Below are positions 1-8,711 of a stretch of DNA of 64,000 bases, in pieces. Made by a program: the position numbers and the translations under genes. The DNA lies in contig NZ_FNRQ01000001.1 of the NCBI RefSeq assembly GCF_900107685.1, positions 1,116,001 to 1,180,000 of the forward strand, written 5' to 3'. How positions within the stretch are numbered: position 1 is the stretch's first letter; every line of letters starts with the position of its first letter. Source of the stretch: Paraburkholderia sartisoli. Lineage in GTDB: Bacteria > Pseudomonadota > Gammaproteobacteria > Burkholderiales > Burkholderiaceae. Below the pieces are notes generated by a model. That model did not search any database and had not been told where the DNA came from. It worked only from the letters and a program-made list of their open reading frames with translations.

Positions 1-345
1 GACCAGTTGCGCAACGCGTTGCGCGAACGCGGCCTCTACCGCGTCGCGGACAACGCGCCCGCCGCCGCGATGATCGCGTCGTTGCAGTCCATGCAGGACC
101 TCAACGCGTGCAACGGCTGCGAGCGCGAAGTGGGGCGCCGGCTGAACGCCGGGCGCGTCGGCCTGTGCTGGGTGCAGAAGATCAGCAACCTGATCCTCAA
201 CATCAACCTGCGTATCGAAGACGTGGCGACCGGCGCGACGGTCTTCCAGCGCTCCGTCGACATTCGCGGCAATACCGACCTGTCGTGGCGGCGCGGCGTG
301 GACGCGCTGGTCGATCTGGTGGCGCAGGAACAGAAACAGAAATAA
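1..345 (+). CDS. DUF2380-like protein, 5' end outside window
   Basis: The reading frame is open at the first base, so the amino terminus is missing; 114 residues are visible. The visible part ends in an alternating hydrophobic stretch (QKISNLILNINLRIEDVATG) and a CNGC motif near residue 38. It resembles the small DUF2380/DUF3280-type periplasmic proteins that sit beside PQQ-dehydrogenase accessory genes; this is recalled family knowledge and not verified. The downstream YVTN propeller gene supports that setting. No function is known to me. An upstream signal peptide would be expected but lies outside the window. Confidence 0.5.
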   Translation, partial: DQLRNALRERGLYRVADNAPAAAMIASLQSMQDLNACNGCEREVGRRLNAGRVGLCWVQKISNLILNINLRIEDVATGATVFQRSVDIRGNTDLSWRRGVDALVDLVAQEQKQK

Positions 346-539
346 CGGCCCATGCCCGGGAGCGTGTCATCTGGCTTCGCCAGCGTCGCGGCCGCGCGGA
401 ATTCGGGAAATTCTCCCGCCCCGTCGCATTGCCAGACAAAGGGCGGATGGGCTAACTTGAGGATCGGGCTTCAAATCAGACAAACCCCGGGGACCGCACG
501 TCCCGAGGACCGCATGTCAACAGAATGCCGGAGACAATC

Positions 540-1658
540 ATGCATTTCAAAAAAACAGCGGCACATCTCGCGTTTTTATCCGCGTTTGGGGTGATCGCAT
601 CGGGCGCGGGCATCGCGCGGGCGGCGACCCCTCTCGCGTACGTGACGAGCGAGACCGCTGGCGTCGGTGTCATCGATCTCGACCAGATGACGCTCTCGAA
701 CACCATCTCGCTCGGCGACGACGGTCCACGCGGGCTCAGCCTGACCGCGGACGGCAAACATCTGCTGGTCGCGAACAAGAAGACGGACGATCTCGTGGAG
801 ATCGACACCGCGACCGGCAAGGTCGAGCGGCGCGCGAAGATCGGCAAGAACCCGGAGTTCGTGCGCGTGCATCGCGGCTTCGCGTATGTGACGTATGAGC
901 CGGGCGAAAGCGGACCGCCGCCAGGCGTGCCGGGTGCCGCGGGAGCATCGGGTGCAGCGGGTGCATCGGGCGGAGGCGAGCAGCACGCACAGGGCGGCAA
1001 GGACGACGACGATGCGAACTCGCCGCCCGCCGAAATCGCGATCGTCGACCTGAAGACGATGAAAGTGGTGCACTCGGTGAAGAGCGGTCATGAAACGGAA
1101 GGCGTCGAGTTTTCGCGGGACGGCAAGCTGCTGCTCGTCACAAACGAAGGTGACGACACCGTTTCGGTGTATCGCGTCGGCAGCGGTACGCCGGTGCGGA
1201 CCGTGAAGATGCCCAAAGGCTCGCGGCCGCGCGGCATCCGCGCTTCGCCGGATGGGAAGCAGTATGTCGTCACGCTCGAGAACACCAACAAGTTCGTCGT
1301 GCTCGACGGCGCCAGCATGAAGACCGTGAAGACCGTCGATACGAAACTCGGCCCTTACGGCGTCGGCTTCGATCCGTCGGGAAAACATCTGCTGGTGGCG
1401 GCTTCGCGCGACAAGACGCTGCAGGTGTTCGATGCGAAGACGTACGAGCACGTCAGCGACGCGCCCGTGGGCCAACGTTGCTGGCACTTCAGCTTCACGC
1501 CCGATGGCTCGAAGGTGCTGCTCGCGTGTGGGCGTTCGAACGCGGTGTACGTGCTGGACGCTTCGACCTATCAGACGGTCAAGCAGATTCCCGACCTGCC
1601 GCTCGCGTGGGGCATCGTCACGTATCCGGCGAGTCCGGGTTCGATCGAATCGCGTTGA
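540..1658 (+). CDS. secreted YVTN-type beta-propeller protein, PQQ-dehydrogenase associated
   Basis: A 372-residue protein with a signal peptide (MHFKKTAAHLAFLSAFG, cleavage near ARAA) followed by repeated YVTN/NHL-like blades such as GVIDLDQ, PRGLSLTADGKHLLVANK and PYGVGFDPSGKHLLVAAS. It matches the PQQ-dependent catabolism-associated beta-propeller family (about 320-340 residues), so it should be a periplasmic repeat protein accompanying quinoprotein oxidation; its exact role is unsettled. The ATG at 540 is preferred over the one at 525 because GGAGA lies five bases before it. Unusually, residues around 125-165 hold a collagen-like Gly/Ala/Pro and Asp-rich insertion (PGVPGAAGASGAAG, then KDDDD) that interrupts a blade. 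Confidence 0.8.
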   Translation: MHFKKTAAHLAFLSAFGVIASGAGIARAATPLAYVTSETAGVGVIDLDQMTLSNTISLGDDGPRGLSLTADGKHLLVANKKTDDLVEIDTATGKVERRAKIGKNPEFVRVHRGFAYVTYEPGESGPPPGVPGAAGASGAAGASGGGEQHAQGGKDDDDANSPPAEIAIVDLKTMKVVHSVKSGHETEGVEFSRDGKLLLVTNEGDDTVSVYRVGSGTPVRTVKMPKGSRPRGIRASPDGKQYVVTLENTNKFVVLDGASMKTVKTVDTKLGPYGVGFDPSGKHLLVAASRDKTLQVFDAKTYEHVSDAPVGQRCWHFSFTPDGSKVLLACGRSNAVYVLDASTYQTVKQIPDLPLAWGIVTYPASPGSIESR

Positions 1659-1700
1659 GCGTCCGGCGAAATCGGTACGTCCGATGAACCCTGCAATATG

Positions 1701-1727
1701 AAAGGCCGCGATATCCTCGCGGCCTTT
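1701..1727 (+). terminator. intrinsic terminator after the beta-propeller gene
   Basis: A perfect 11-bp inverted repeat, AAAGGCCGCGA / TCGCGGCCTTT, with a five-base loop ends in a short T run, 43 bases after the stop codon. It should end the transcript entering from the left and separate this gene from the regulator gene that follows. Confidence 0.85.
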
Positions 1728-1981
1728 CGTATTGGGAATTAAGGTGCAGTGGAACGGAAAACCGGGTTAAGCGTGAATGCTTGCCGTGTGAGGCGGGAAT
1801 TCCGGTAGCCTGGACAGGGTTCGCGCGGCGAGCCAGGCCAGGCGTCCCTGCAGACTGGGCGTTCCCGCCGCTGGCGGAAAGCGCCCGTCCGCCGGTCAAA
1901 AAATGACGCAACGCCAAGGGCAGATATGATGGCGGGGTTTCCAGCAAACTCACTGGATCATGGCCCGCCAGATGCCCACTT

Positions 1982-2992
1982 ATGCCAACGAACCCTATCA
2001 AGCCCGAAGACCGGAGACCGGACGGACTGCACGATCTGCGTGTTACCAGATACGGGTTTCTGCTGCTCGATAACTTCTCGCTGATTGCGCTGGCGGCTGC
2101 TGTCGATCCGCTGCGGATCGCGAACATGATCGTCGGGCGGCGCGTCTATGACTATCAACTGGTTTCGACCGGTGCTGATTACGCCCAGTCGAGCGATGGC
2201 ATCCGTGTGCTGCCCGATGCGACGATGGCCGATAGCGGTTCGTTCGATGTGGTGTTCGTCGTGGGACCCAATCCGATTCCGCGCAAGGGCATCGGGGCGG
2301 TACTCGACTGGCTGCGACTGCATGCCCGCAACGGAACGGCACTCGCAGGGCTCGACACCGGCAGCTACTTTCTCGCGCGCGCCGGTCTGCTGAACGGTTA
2401 CCGATGCACGATTCACTGGGAAGATCGGGACGTGCTGATGGAGCAGTTTCCCCAGTTGACAGTGTCGAATCGCCTGTATGAGGTGGATCGTGACCGCTAC
2501 ACCTGTAGTGGTGGCGTTGCACCGCTGGACCTGATGGTTCATCTGCTCGGCATGCCGCCGGGCAGCCGGTCGCTTGCGGCGCGCGTGCTCGAATTGCTCG
2601 TCGCGGAACGACGCAGTCACGAGCAGCGTCAGCGCACGTCGCTACGCCAGTACATGGGCGCGGAACACGCGAAACTCGACGAAGCGCTACAGATCATGGA
2701 AAGCAACGTCGAGGAAACGCTCGCGATCGCGGAGATCGCATCGTATCTTCACGTATCGCAGCGACAACTCGAACGCTGGTTTCATGAGCGGCTAAGCAAG
2801 ACGCCCGCGCAGGCGTATCTGGAGATCCGCCTGTTGCGCGCGCGTCAGTTGCTGTACCGCACGTCCCTGCCACTGGAAGAGGTGTGCGCGCGAACCGGCT
2901 TCACGTCGATGACGCACTTTGCCACGCGCTACAAGGCACAGTTCCAGATCTCGCCGCTCGCCGATCGTCGGCGTTACCAGAACGCGCTTTAG
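1982..2992 (+). CDS. GlxA/GbdR-like AraC-family transcriptional activator
   Basis: A 336-residue two-domain regulator. Residues about 20-190 form a DJ-1/PfpI-like domain in which the nucleophile elbow reads GLDTGSYFLARAG, so the peptidase cysteine is absent, as in other amidase-like AraC regulators. Residues about 230-330 are an AraC DNA-binding domain (EIASYLHVSQRQLERWFHER and RTGFTSMTHFATRYK). Close relatives such as GbdR of Pseudomonas activate glycine betaine, dimethylglycine and sarcosine catabolism. Here the gene lies directly upstream of the creatinase-sarcosine oxidase cluster on the same strand, so it is probably its activator. The effector could be betaine, dimethylglycine, creatine or sarcosine; the sequence does not decide. 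Confidence 0.85.
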   Translation: MPTNPIKPEDRRPDGLHDLRVTRYGFLLLDNFSLIALAAAVDPLRIANMIVGRRVYDYQLVSTGADYAQSSDGIRVLPDATMADSGSFDVVFVVGPNPIPRKGIGAVLDWLRLHARNGTALAGLDTGSYFLARAGLLNGYRCTIHWEDRDVLMEQFPQLTVSNRLYEVDRDRYTCSGGVAPLDLMVHLLGMPPGSRSLAARVLELLVAERRSHEQRQRTSLRQYMGAEHAKLDEALQIMESNVEETLAIAEIASYLHVSQRQLERWFHERLSKTPAQAYLEIRLLRARQLLYRTSLPLEEVCARTGFTSMTHFATRYKAQFQISPLADRRRYQNAL

Positions 2993-3082
2993 AACCCGCC
3001 AGACAGGCCCGGTTCGCTGGAAGCGCTTTGTCCACGGGCCGCGAACACCTCGCCACCCGCTATTCGAGAGCGCATTCACCGA

Positions 3083-3187
3083 CGCCGCGCGCCGGTGAAT
3101 GCGCTCGCCGGTGTATACCCTCGATGTCTAAATCAGAAAGTGTTACGTCGGATCGGGAAATTTTAGAAATCGCCAAACTCCTACCAT
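3083..3187 (+). promoter_or_regulatory. creatinase promoter/operator, copied upstream of the second MFS gene
   Basis: Two CGCCGGT direct repeats start at 3090 and 3106. They are followed by GTGTATACCC (3111), AGAAAGTGTT, and a sigma-70 style -10 (TACCAT, 3182-3187) without a recognisable -35, as expected for an activator-dependent promoter. The same ordered elements occur at 15618-15720, with an identical 71-base distance from GTGTATACCC to the -10. I infer that the GbdR-like activator binds the repeated block. The creatinase start codon lies 42 bases after the -10, preceded by AAGGAG. Confidence 0.65.
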
Positions 3188-3229
3188 TCGCTCACACCCA
3201 CCCGAACTTTTTCATCAAGGAGCGAGCGC

Positions 3230-4441
3230 ATGAAACTGGAGAACCTGATCCGGATCGAAAACGGCGAAAAGGTGAAGCACACCTTCTCGGACGCCGAGTA
3301 CGCCAACCGCCAGGGCAAGCTGCGTGAACTGATGGCGCGCGAGAACATCGACGCCGTGCTGTTCACGTCGTATCACAACATCAACTACTACGCGGACTTC
3401 CTGTACTGCTCGTTTGGCCGCAAGTACGGGTTCGTGGTCACGCAGAAAAAGGCCGTGTCGATCTCGGCGAACATCGACGGTGGCCAGCCGTGGCGCCGCA
3501 CGGTCGGCGACTACAACGTGGTCTATACCGACTGGCAGCGCGACAACTTCTTCCGTGGCGTGCAGCAGGAAATCGACAACAAGGGGCGTGTCGGCATCGA
3601 GTTCGATCATGTCCCCGTGGATGTGCTGGAGAAGCTCAAGGCAGCGCTGCCGTCGGTGGAATTCGTCGACATCAGCGCGCAGACAATGCGCATGCGCATG
3701 ATCAAGTCGGCCGAGGAAATCGCTGTCATCACGCACGGCGCGAATGTCTGCGACGTCGGCGGTGCGGCGCTCGCTGCAGCCGTTCATGAGGGGGTGCCCG
3801 AACACGAGGTCGCGCTCGCGTCGACCCAGGCGATGGTGCGCGAGATCGCGCGGCGCTTTCCGGATTCTGAGCTGATGGACACGTGGACGTGGTTCCAGTC
3901 AGGCATCAACACAGACGGCGCCCACAATCCGGTGACGACGCGCAAGGTGCAGAAGGGCGACATCCTGAGTCTGAACTGCTTCTCGATGATCGCGGGCTAC
4001 TACACGGCGCTCGAGCGCACGATGTTCTTCGATCACTGCTCCGACGAACACCTGCGTCTCTGGAAGGTCAACGTCGAAGTGCATGAGGCGGGTCTGAAGC
4101 TGATCAAGCCGGGCGCACGCTGCAGCGACATTGCCCATGAGCTCAACAAGATCTATGCGGAGTATGACCTGCTGCAGTACCGCACGTTCGGTTACGGCCA
4201 TTCGTTCGGCGTGCTGTCGCACTACTACGGCCGCGAAGCGGGGCTGGAACTGCGCGAAGACATCGACACCGTGCTCGAGCCGAACATGGTGATTTCGATG
4301 GAACCGATGATCATGTTGCCGGAAGGCATGCCTGGCGCGGGCGGCTACCGCGAGCATGACATCCTGGTGATTGGCGAGAAGGATGCGACCAACATCACCG
4401 GCTTCGCGTATGGTCCGGAACACAACATCATCAAGGCCTGA
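3230..4441 (+). CDS. creatinase (creatine amidinohydrolase)
   Basis: This 403-residue M24-fold protein hydrolyses creatine to sarcosine and urea (EC 3.5.3.3). It follows the known Pseudomonas putida enzyme nearly along its whole length, including [49 protein letters not shown] and [20 protein letters not shown]. The histidine in DGAHNPV falls at residue 232, the same number as the catalytic histidine of the Pseudomonas enzyme. Metal-binding residues of true M24 aminopeptidases are replaced, which supports a creatinase. It is the first gene after the regulator and feeds sarcosine to the sarcosine oxidase encoded downstream. A relative acting on another guanidino or N-methyl amino acid is possible but less likely. 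Confidence 0.88.
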   Translation: MKLENLIRIENGEKVKHTFSDAEYANRQGKLRELMARENIDAVLFTSYHNINYYADFLYCSFGRKYGFVVTQKKAVSISANIDGGQPWRRTVGDYNVVYTDWQRDNFFRGVQQEIDNKGRVGIEFDHVPVDVLEKLKAALPSVEFVDISAQTMRMRMIKSAEEIAVITHGANVCDVGGAALAAAVHEGVPEHEVALASTQAMVREIARRFPDSELMDTWTWFQSGINTDGAHNPVTTRKVQKGDILSLNCFSMIAGYYTALERTMFFDHCSDEHLRLWKVNVEVHEAGLKLIKPGARCSDIAHELNKIYAEYDLLQYRTFGYGHSFGVLSHYYGREAGLELREDIDTVLEPNMVISMEPMIMLPEGMPGAGGYREHDILVIGEKDATNITGFAYGPEHNIIKA

Positions 4442-4512
4442 CCGGTCTCACTAGAACGACCCTGCGGCCACGATGGCCGCGGGGACCCCGAGATGTTGCA
4501 GGAGACGTTTCA

Positions 4513-5772
4513 ATGTTTTCCAGAGAACAGACCATTGCCGGGTTCGATCCGGAGCTGTCCGACGCGATGCGCCTTGAACGCCAGCGCCAGGAAGATCACA
4601 TCGAACTGATCGCATCGGAAAACTACACCAGTCCGCGGGTGCTCGAAGCACAGGGTTCGGTGCTCACCAACAAATACGCGGAAGGCTATCCAGGCAAGCG
4701 CTACTACGGTGGCTGCGAACATGTCGACGTGGTCGAGTCACTGGCCATTGCGCGTGCGAAGCAGCTCTTCGGTGCCGACTATGCGAACGTGCAGCCGCAC
4801 AGCGGCTCACAGGCGAACGCCGCGGTCTATCTGGCGCTGCTTACCCCCGGCGACACGATTCTCGGTATGAGTCTCGCGCACGGTGGCCACCTCACGCACG
4901 GTGCGAAGGTGTCGTTTTCCGGCAAGCTGTACAACGCGGTTCAATATGGTGTCGATACGCGGACCGGCTTGATCGATTACGAGGAAGTCGAGCGCCTTGC
5001 CGTCGAACACAAACCCAAAATGATCGTGGCGGGTTTCTCGGCTTACTCGCGGGTGCTCGATTTCTCCCGCTTCCGCCAGATCGCGGACCGCGTCGGCGCA
5101 TACCTGTTCGTCGATATGGCGCACGTCGCCGGACTCGTCGCAGCGGGGGTTTATCCGAACCCGGTGCCGTTTGCGGACATTGTCACGACAACCACCCATA
5201 AGACCCTGCGTGGCCCACGTGGTGGTCTGATTCTGGCCAGGACCAACGCCGGGATCGAAAAAAAACTCAATTCGATGGTCTTTCCGGGTACTCAGGGCGG
5301 CCCGCTGATGCACGTCATTGCGGCGAAGGCGGTCGCATTCAAGGAAGCGCTCGGTCCCGACTTTGTTGAGTACCAGAAGCAGACACTCGCGAACGCGCGG
5401 GCAATGGTCACGGTGTTCGTCGAACGCGGCTACGACGTTGTGTCCGGTGGCACGGACGATCACCTGTTTCTCGTCGACCTGGTCGCGAAGGGCATGACTG
5501 GCAAGGACGCGGATGCGGCGTTGGGCCGTGCGCGCATCACGGTCAACAAGAACGCGGTGCCAAACGATCCGCAATCGCCGTTCGTGACGAGCGGTATCCG
5601 TATTGGTACCCCTGCCATCACGACGCGCGGTTTCAGCGAGTCCGATGCGGCGCTGACTGCCGCGCTCATTTGCGATGTGCTGGACAGCCTGGGCGACGCA
5701 CAAGTCGAGGAACGGGTCCGCAAACAGGTCGCGGGGTTGTGCGCGCGCTTGCCGGTATACGCCGGACTCTAA
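4513..5772 (+). CDS. glyA: serine hydroxymethyltransferase
   Basis: A 419-residue PLP enzyme of normal family length that interconverts glycine plus 5,10-methylene-H4F and serine. The PLP lysine sits in [14 protein letters not shown] at residue 230; other hallmarks are [28 protein letters not shown] and [12 protein letters not shown]. It lies between creatinase and serine dehydratase, 71 bases after creatinase and 10 bases before sdaA. In this setting it should consume the glycine and methylene-H4F released by sarcosine oxidase, so it is probably a catabolic paralogue and not the housekeeping copy. Confidence 0.95.
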   Translation: MFSREQTIAGFDPELSDAMRLERQRQEDHIELIASENYTSPRVLEAQGSVLTNKYAEGYPGKRYYGGCEHVDVVESLAIARAKQLFGADYANVQPHSGSQANAAVYLALLTPGDTILGMSLAHGGHLTHGAKVSFSGKLYNAVQYGVDTRTGLIDYEEVERLAVEHKPKMIVAGFSAYSRVLDFSRFRQIADRVGAYLFVDMAHVAGLVAAGVYPNPVPFADIVTTTTHKTLRGPRGGLILARTNAGIEKKLNSMVFPGTQGGPLMHVIAAKAVAFKEALGPDFVEYQKQTLANARAMVTVFVERGYDVVSGGTDDHLFLVDLVAKGMTGKDADAALGRARITVNKNAVPNDPQSPFVTSGIRIGTPAITTRGFSESDAALTAALICDVLDSLGDAQVEERVRKQVAGLCARLPVYAGL

Positions 5773-5782
5773 AGAGAACGCC

Positions 5783-7159
5783 ATGAACGTCAGCACTTTC
5801 GACCTCTTCAAGATCGGCATTGGGCCATCGAGCTCGCACACTGTCGGGCCGATGATCGCGGCTTGCCGGTTCGCGACCCGCATGCGCGACGCCGGGACGC
5901 TTGGCGGGGTTAGCGCGATCCGGGCGGACCTGTATGGTTCACTCGGAGCCACGGGCAAGGGACACGGTACCGACAAGGCCGTGTTGCTCGGCCTAGAGGG
6001 AAACCTGCCGGACGCGATCGATCCCGACTACGTGGAAACCCGGCTGGCTCATATTCGCGCAACGAAAACAATCGAAGTCGCCAGGGTCCACCGGATTGCC
6101 TTCGAGGAAAAGTCGCAGATTGTGTTTCTGCGCCGCGAGGTGCTGCCGCTTCACTCCAATGGCATGCGGTTCACCGCGTTTGATGAAGACGGCAAGGTGC
6201 TCGACGAGCAGGCGTATTACTCCGTTGGAGGTGGCTTTGTCGTTGACGATGCAGGGGAACGCCTCAACGGTCAGGAAGGTGCCAGGCAAGTTCCCTATCC
6301 GTTCAAGACGGGCGTGGACCTGTTGCGCATGTGCGGCGAGAGCGGCCTGTCCATCGCGGAACTCATGCTGGGCAACGAGACAACCTGGCGTACGCCTGAG
6401 GCGGTGCGGCAAGGGTTGTTGAAGATCAGGGACGTGATGTCGGCAGCGATCGCACGCGGCTGCGCGAGGGAAGGCCATTTGCCCGGGCCGATGAAGGTCA
6501 GGCGTCGTGCGGCCGAACTCTTTCAGCAGTTGAAAGCCCAGTCGGAAGAAAGCCTGCGCGACCCGCTGTCGATGATCGACTGGATCAATCTGTATGCGAT
6601 GGCGGTGAACGAGGAAAACGCCGCGGGTGGCCGCATCGTTACGGCGCCCACCAACGGCGCGGCCGGGATCATCCCGGCAGTGCTGCAGTACTACGTGAAG
6701 TTCGTGTCTGGTTCGAGCGACGACGGCGTGGTCACGTTCCTGCTTACCGCCGCTGCGATCGGCCTGCTGTACAAGGAAAACGCCTCCATCTCGGGTGCCG
6801 AGGTCGGGTGCCAGGGGGAAGTGGGCGTCGCCTGTTCAATGGCTGCGGCGGCTTTGGCGGCCGTGATGGGCGGCTCTCCGGAGCAGGTCGAGAACGCCGC
6901 CGAGATCGGCATGGAGCACAACCTGGGCATGACCTGCGATCCCGTGGGCGGCCTCGTGCAGATTCCCTGCATCGAGCGCAACGCGATGGGCGCAGTGAAG
7001 GCCGTCAATGCCGCCCGCATGGCGCTGCGCGGCAACGGCAAGCACTACGTGTCGCTCGACAAGGTCATCAAGACGATGCGCGAGACGGGTGCCGATATGA
7101 AGACCAAGTACAAGGAAACATCACGCGGTGGCCTTGCGGTCAACGTGATCGAGTGTTGA
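5783..7159 (+). CDS. sdaA: L-serine ammonia-lyase (iron-sulfur type)
   Basis: A 458-residue single-chain L-serine dehydratase converting serine to pyruvate and ammonia in the cytoplasm. The N-terminal beta domain begins [19 protein letters not shown]. The C-terminal alpha domain has [15 protein letters not shown] and the cysteine set of the 4Fe-4S cluster ([11 protein letters not shown], then [18 protein letters not shown]). The ATG at 5783 follows AAAGAGAACGCC, ten bases after the glyA stop. Together with glyA it drains creatine and sarcosine carbon to pyruvate, ending with soxBDAG immediately downstream in the same operon. Confidence 0.94.
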   Translation: MNVSTFDLFKIGIGPSSSHTVGPMIAACRFATRMRDAGTLGGVSAIRADLYGSLGATGKGHGTDKAVLLGLEGNLPDAIDPDYVETRLAHIRATKTIEVARVHRIAFEEKSQIVFLRREVLPLHSNGMRFTAFDEDGKVLDEQAYYSVGGGFVVDDAGERLNGQEGARQVPYPFKTGVDLLRMCGESGLSIAELMLGNETTWRTPEAVRQGLLKIRDVMSAAIARGCAREGHLPGPMKVRRRAAELFQQLKAQSEESLRDPLSMIDWINLYAMAVNEENAAGGRIVTAPTNGAAGIIPAVLQYYVKFVSGSSDDGVVTFLLTAAAIGLLYKENASISGAEVGCQGEVGVACSMAAAALAAVMGGSPEQVENAAEIGMEHNLGMTCDPVGGLVQIPCIERNAMGAVKAVNAARMALRGNGKHYVSLDKVIKTMRETGADMKTKYKETSRGGLAVNVIEC

Positions 7160-7170
7160 GGAGAAGGACC

Positions 7171-8415
7171 ATGAGCCGGTATTCGATATTCAGTTTGTTG
7201 CGCAACGGGTTGTCGTATCACGAGAACTGGGAGCGCGCATGGAAGAGCCCCGAGCCGAAGAAGGAATACGACGTGGTGATCGTCGGTGGCGGCGGGCATG
7301 GTCTTGCGACCGCGTACTACCTCGCGAAAGAGCTCGGCGTGCGTAACATCGCAGTGCTGGAAAAAGGCTGGATTGGCGGCGGCAATACCGCGCGCAATAC
7401 CACCATCGTCCGCTCGAACTATCTGTGGGACGAGTCGGCCGCGCTGTATGAGAAAGCCCTGAAGCTGTGGGAAGGCCTGTCGCAGGACATCAACTACAAC
7501 GTGATGTTCAGCCAGCGCGGCGTGATGAATCTCGCACACACGCTGCAGGATGTGCGCGACACCGAACGTCGCGTGAACGCGAACCGGCTCAACGGTGTCG
7601 ATGCGGAATTCCTGACGCCCGCGCAGATCAAGGAGATCGTGCCGGTTATCAACCTGCACAGCCGTTATCCGGTGCTGGGCGCGTCGTTCCAGCGCCGCGC
7701 GGGTGTTGCCCGGCACGATGCAGTGGCCTGGGGGTATGCGCGCGGTGCCGACCAGCACGGTGTCGACATTCTGCAGAACTGTGGCGTGACCGGCATCCGC
7801 CGCGCCAATGGCGCAGTGGTGGGCGTCGATACCGTCAAAGGATTCATCAAGGCGAAGAAAGTCGCGGTGGTCGCAGCAGGTAACAGCAGTGTGCTCGCGG
7901 AGATGGCCGGTATCCGCCTGCCGCTCGAAAGCCATCCGCTGCAGGCGCTGGTGTCCGAACCGATCAAGCCGGTCGTCAACACGGTGATCATGTCGAACGC
8001 AGTGCATGCCTACATCAGCCAGTCCGACAAGGGCGATCTGGTGATCGGCGCGGGTGTCGATCAATACACGGGTTACGGCCAGCGCGGCAGCTTCCATACC
8101 ATCGAAGGCACGTTGCAGGCCATCGTCGAGATGTTCCCGGTGTTCAGCCGCGTGCGGATGAACCGGCAGTGGGGTGGCATCGTCGACGTGTCGCCGGATG
8201 CATGCCCGATTGTCAGCAAGACCGACGTGAAGGGCCTGTATTTCAACTGCGGCTGGGGCACGGGCGGCTTCAAGGCGACGCCCGGTTCGGGCTGGGCTTT
8301 TGCACACACGATCGCCAACGATGCCCCACATCGGCTGAATGCCCCGTTTTCGCTGGATCGTTTTTATACCGGCCATCTGATCGATGAACACGGCGCGGCA
8401 GCGGTCGCGCACTAA
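7171..8415 (+). CDS. soxB: sarcosine oxidase subunit beta
   Basis: The 414-residue flavoprotein subunit of heterotetrameric sarcosine oxidase; it holds the sarcosine site and covalent FMN. It has an N-terminal dinucleotide fold ([20 protein letters not shown], about residues 33-52) and [14 protein letters not shown]. The histidine in [13 protein letters not shown] at residue 182 corresponds, by alignment from memory, to the covalent FMN ligand. AGGAGAAGGACC precedes the ATG 11 bases after the sdaA stop. The order B-D-A-G is standard for this operon. Confidence 0.95.
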   Translation: MSRYSIFSLLRNGLSYHENWERAWKSPEPKKEYDVVIVGGGGHGLATAYYLAKELGVRNIAVLEKGWIGGGNTARNTTIVRSNYLWDESAALYEKALKLWEGLSQDINYNVMFSQRGVMNLAHTLQDVRDTERRVNANRLNGVDAEFLTPAQIKEIVPVINLHSRYPVLGASFQRRAGVARHDAVAWGYARGADQHGVDILQNCGVTGIRRANGAVVGVDTVKGFIKAKKVAVVAAGNSSVLAEMAGIRLPLESHPLQALVSEPIKPVVNTVIMSNAVHAYISQSDKGDLVIGAGVDQYTGYGQRGSFHTIEGTLQAIVEMFPVFSRVRMNRQWGGIVDVSPDACPIVSKTDVKGLYFNCGWGTGGFKATPGSGWAFAHTIANDAPHRLNAPFSLDRFYTGHLIDEHGAAAVAH

Positions 8416-8429
8416 CCAGGGAGATATCC

Positions 8430-8711
8430 ATGCTGCTCATTCAATGCCCCTGGTGCGGACCGCGCGCCGAATCCGAATTTTCGTACGGCGGCGAAGCCGG
8501 GATCGTGCGGCCGCTCGACACCGAAAAACTCACCGACAAGGAATGGGGAGAGTATCTCTTCATGCGCAAGAACACGCGTGGCCTGCACCGTGAACAATGG
8601 AATCACGCGCAGGGCTGCCGCCGCTGGTTCAATGCCGAGCGCGACACGGTGACTTACGCATTCAAATCAGTCAGCAAGATCGGCGGTCCGAAAGAAGGAG
8701 ACGCAGCATGA
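8430..8711 (+). CDS. soxD: sarcosine oxidase subunit delta
   Basis: A 93-residue zinc-binding subunit of heterotetrameric sarcosine oxidase. The N-terminal CPWCG motif (residues 6-10) and later cysteine/histidine (HREQWNHAQGCRRWFNAERD) form the expected zinc site and family signature. The start follows GGGAGATATCC. Its TGA stop overlaps the soxA ATG in ATGA, so the two are translationally coupled. Confidence 0.95.
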   Translation: MLLIQCPWCGPRAESEFSYGGEAGIVRPLDTEKLTDKEWGEYLFMRKNTRGLHREQWNHAQGCRRWFNAERDTVTYAFKSVSKIGGPKEGDAA

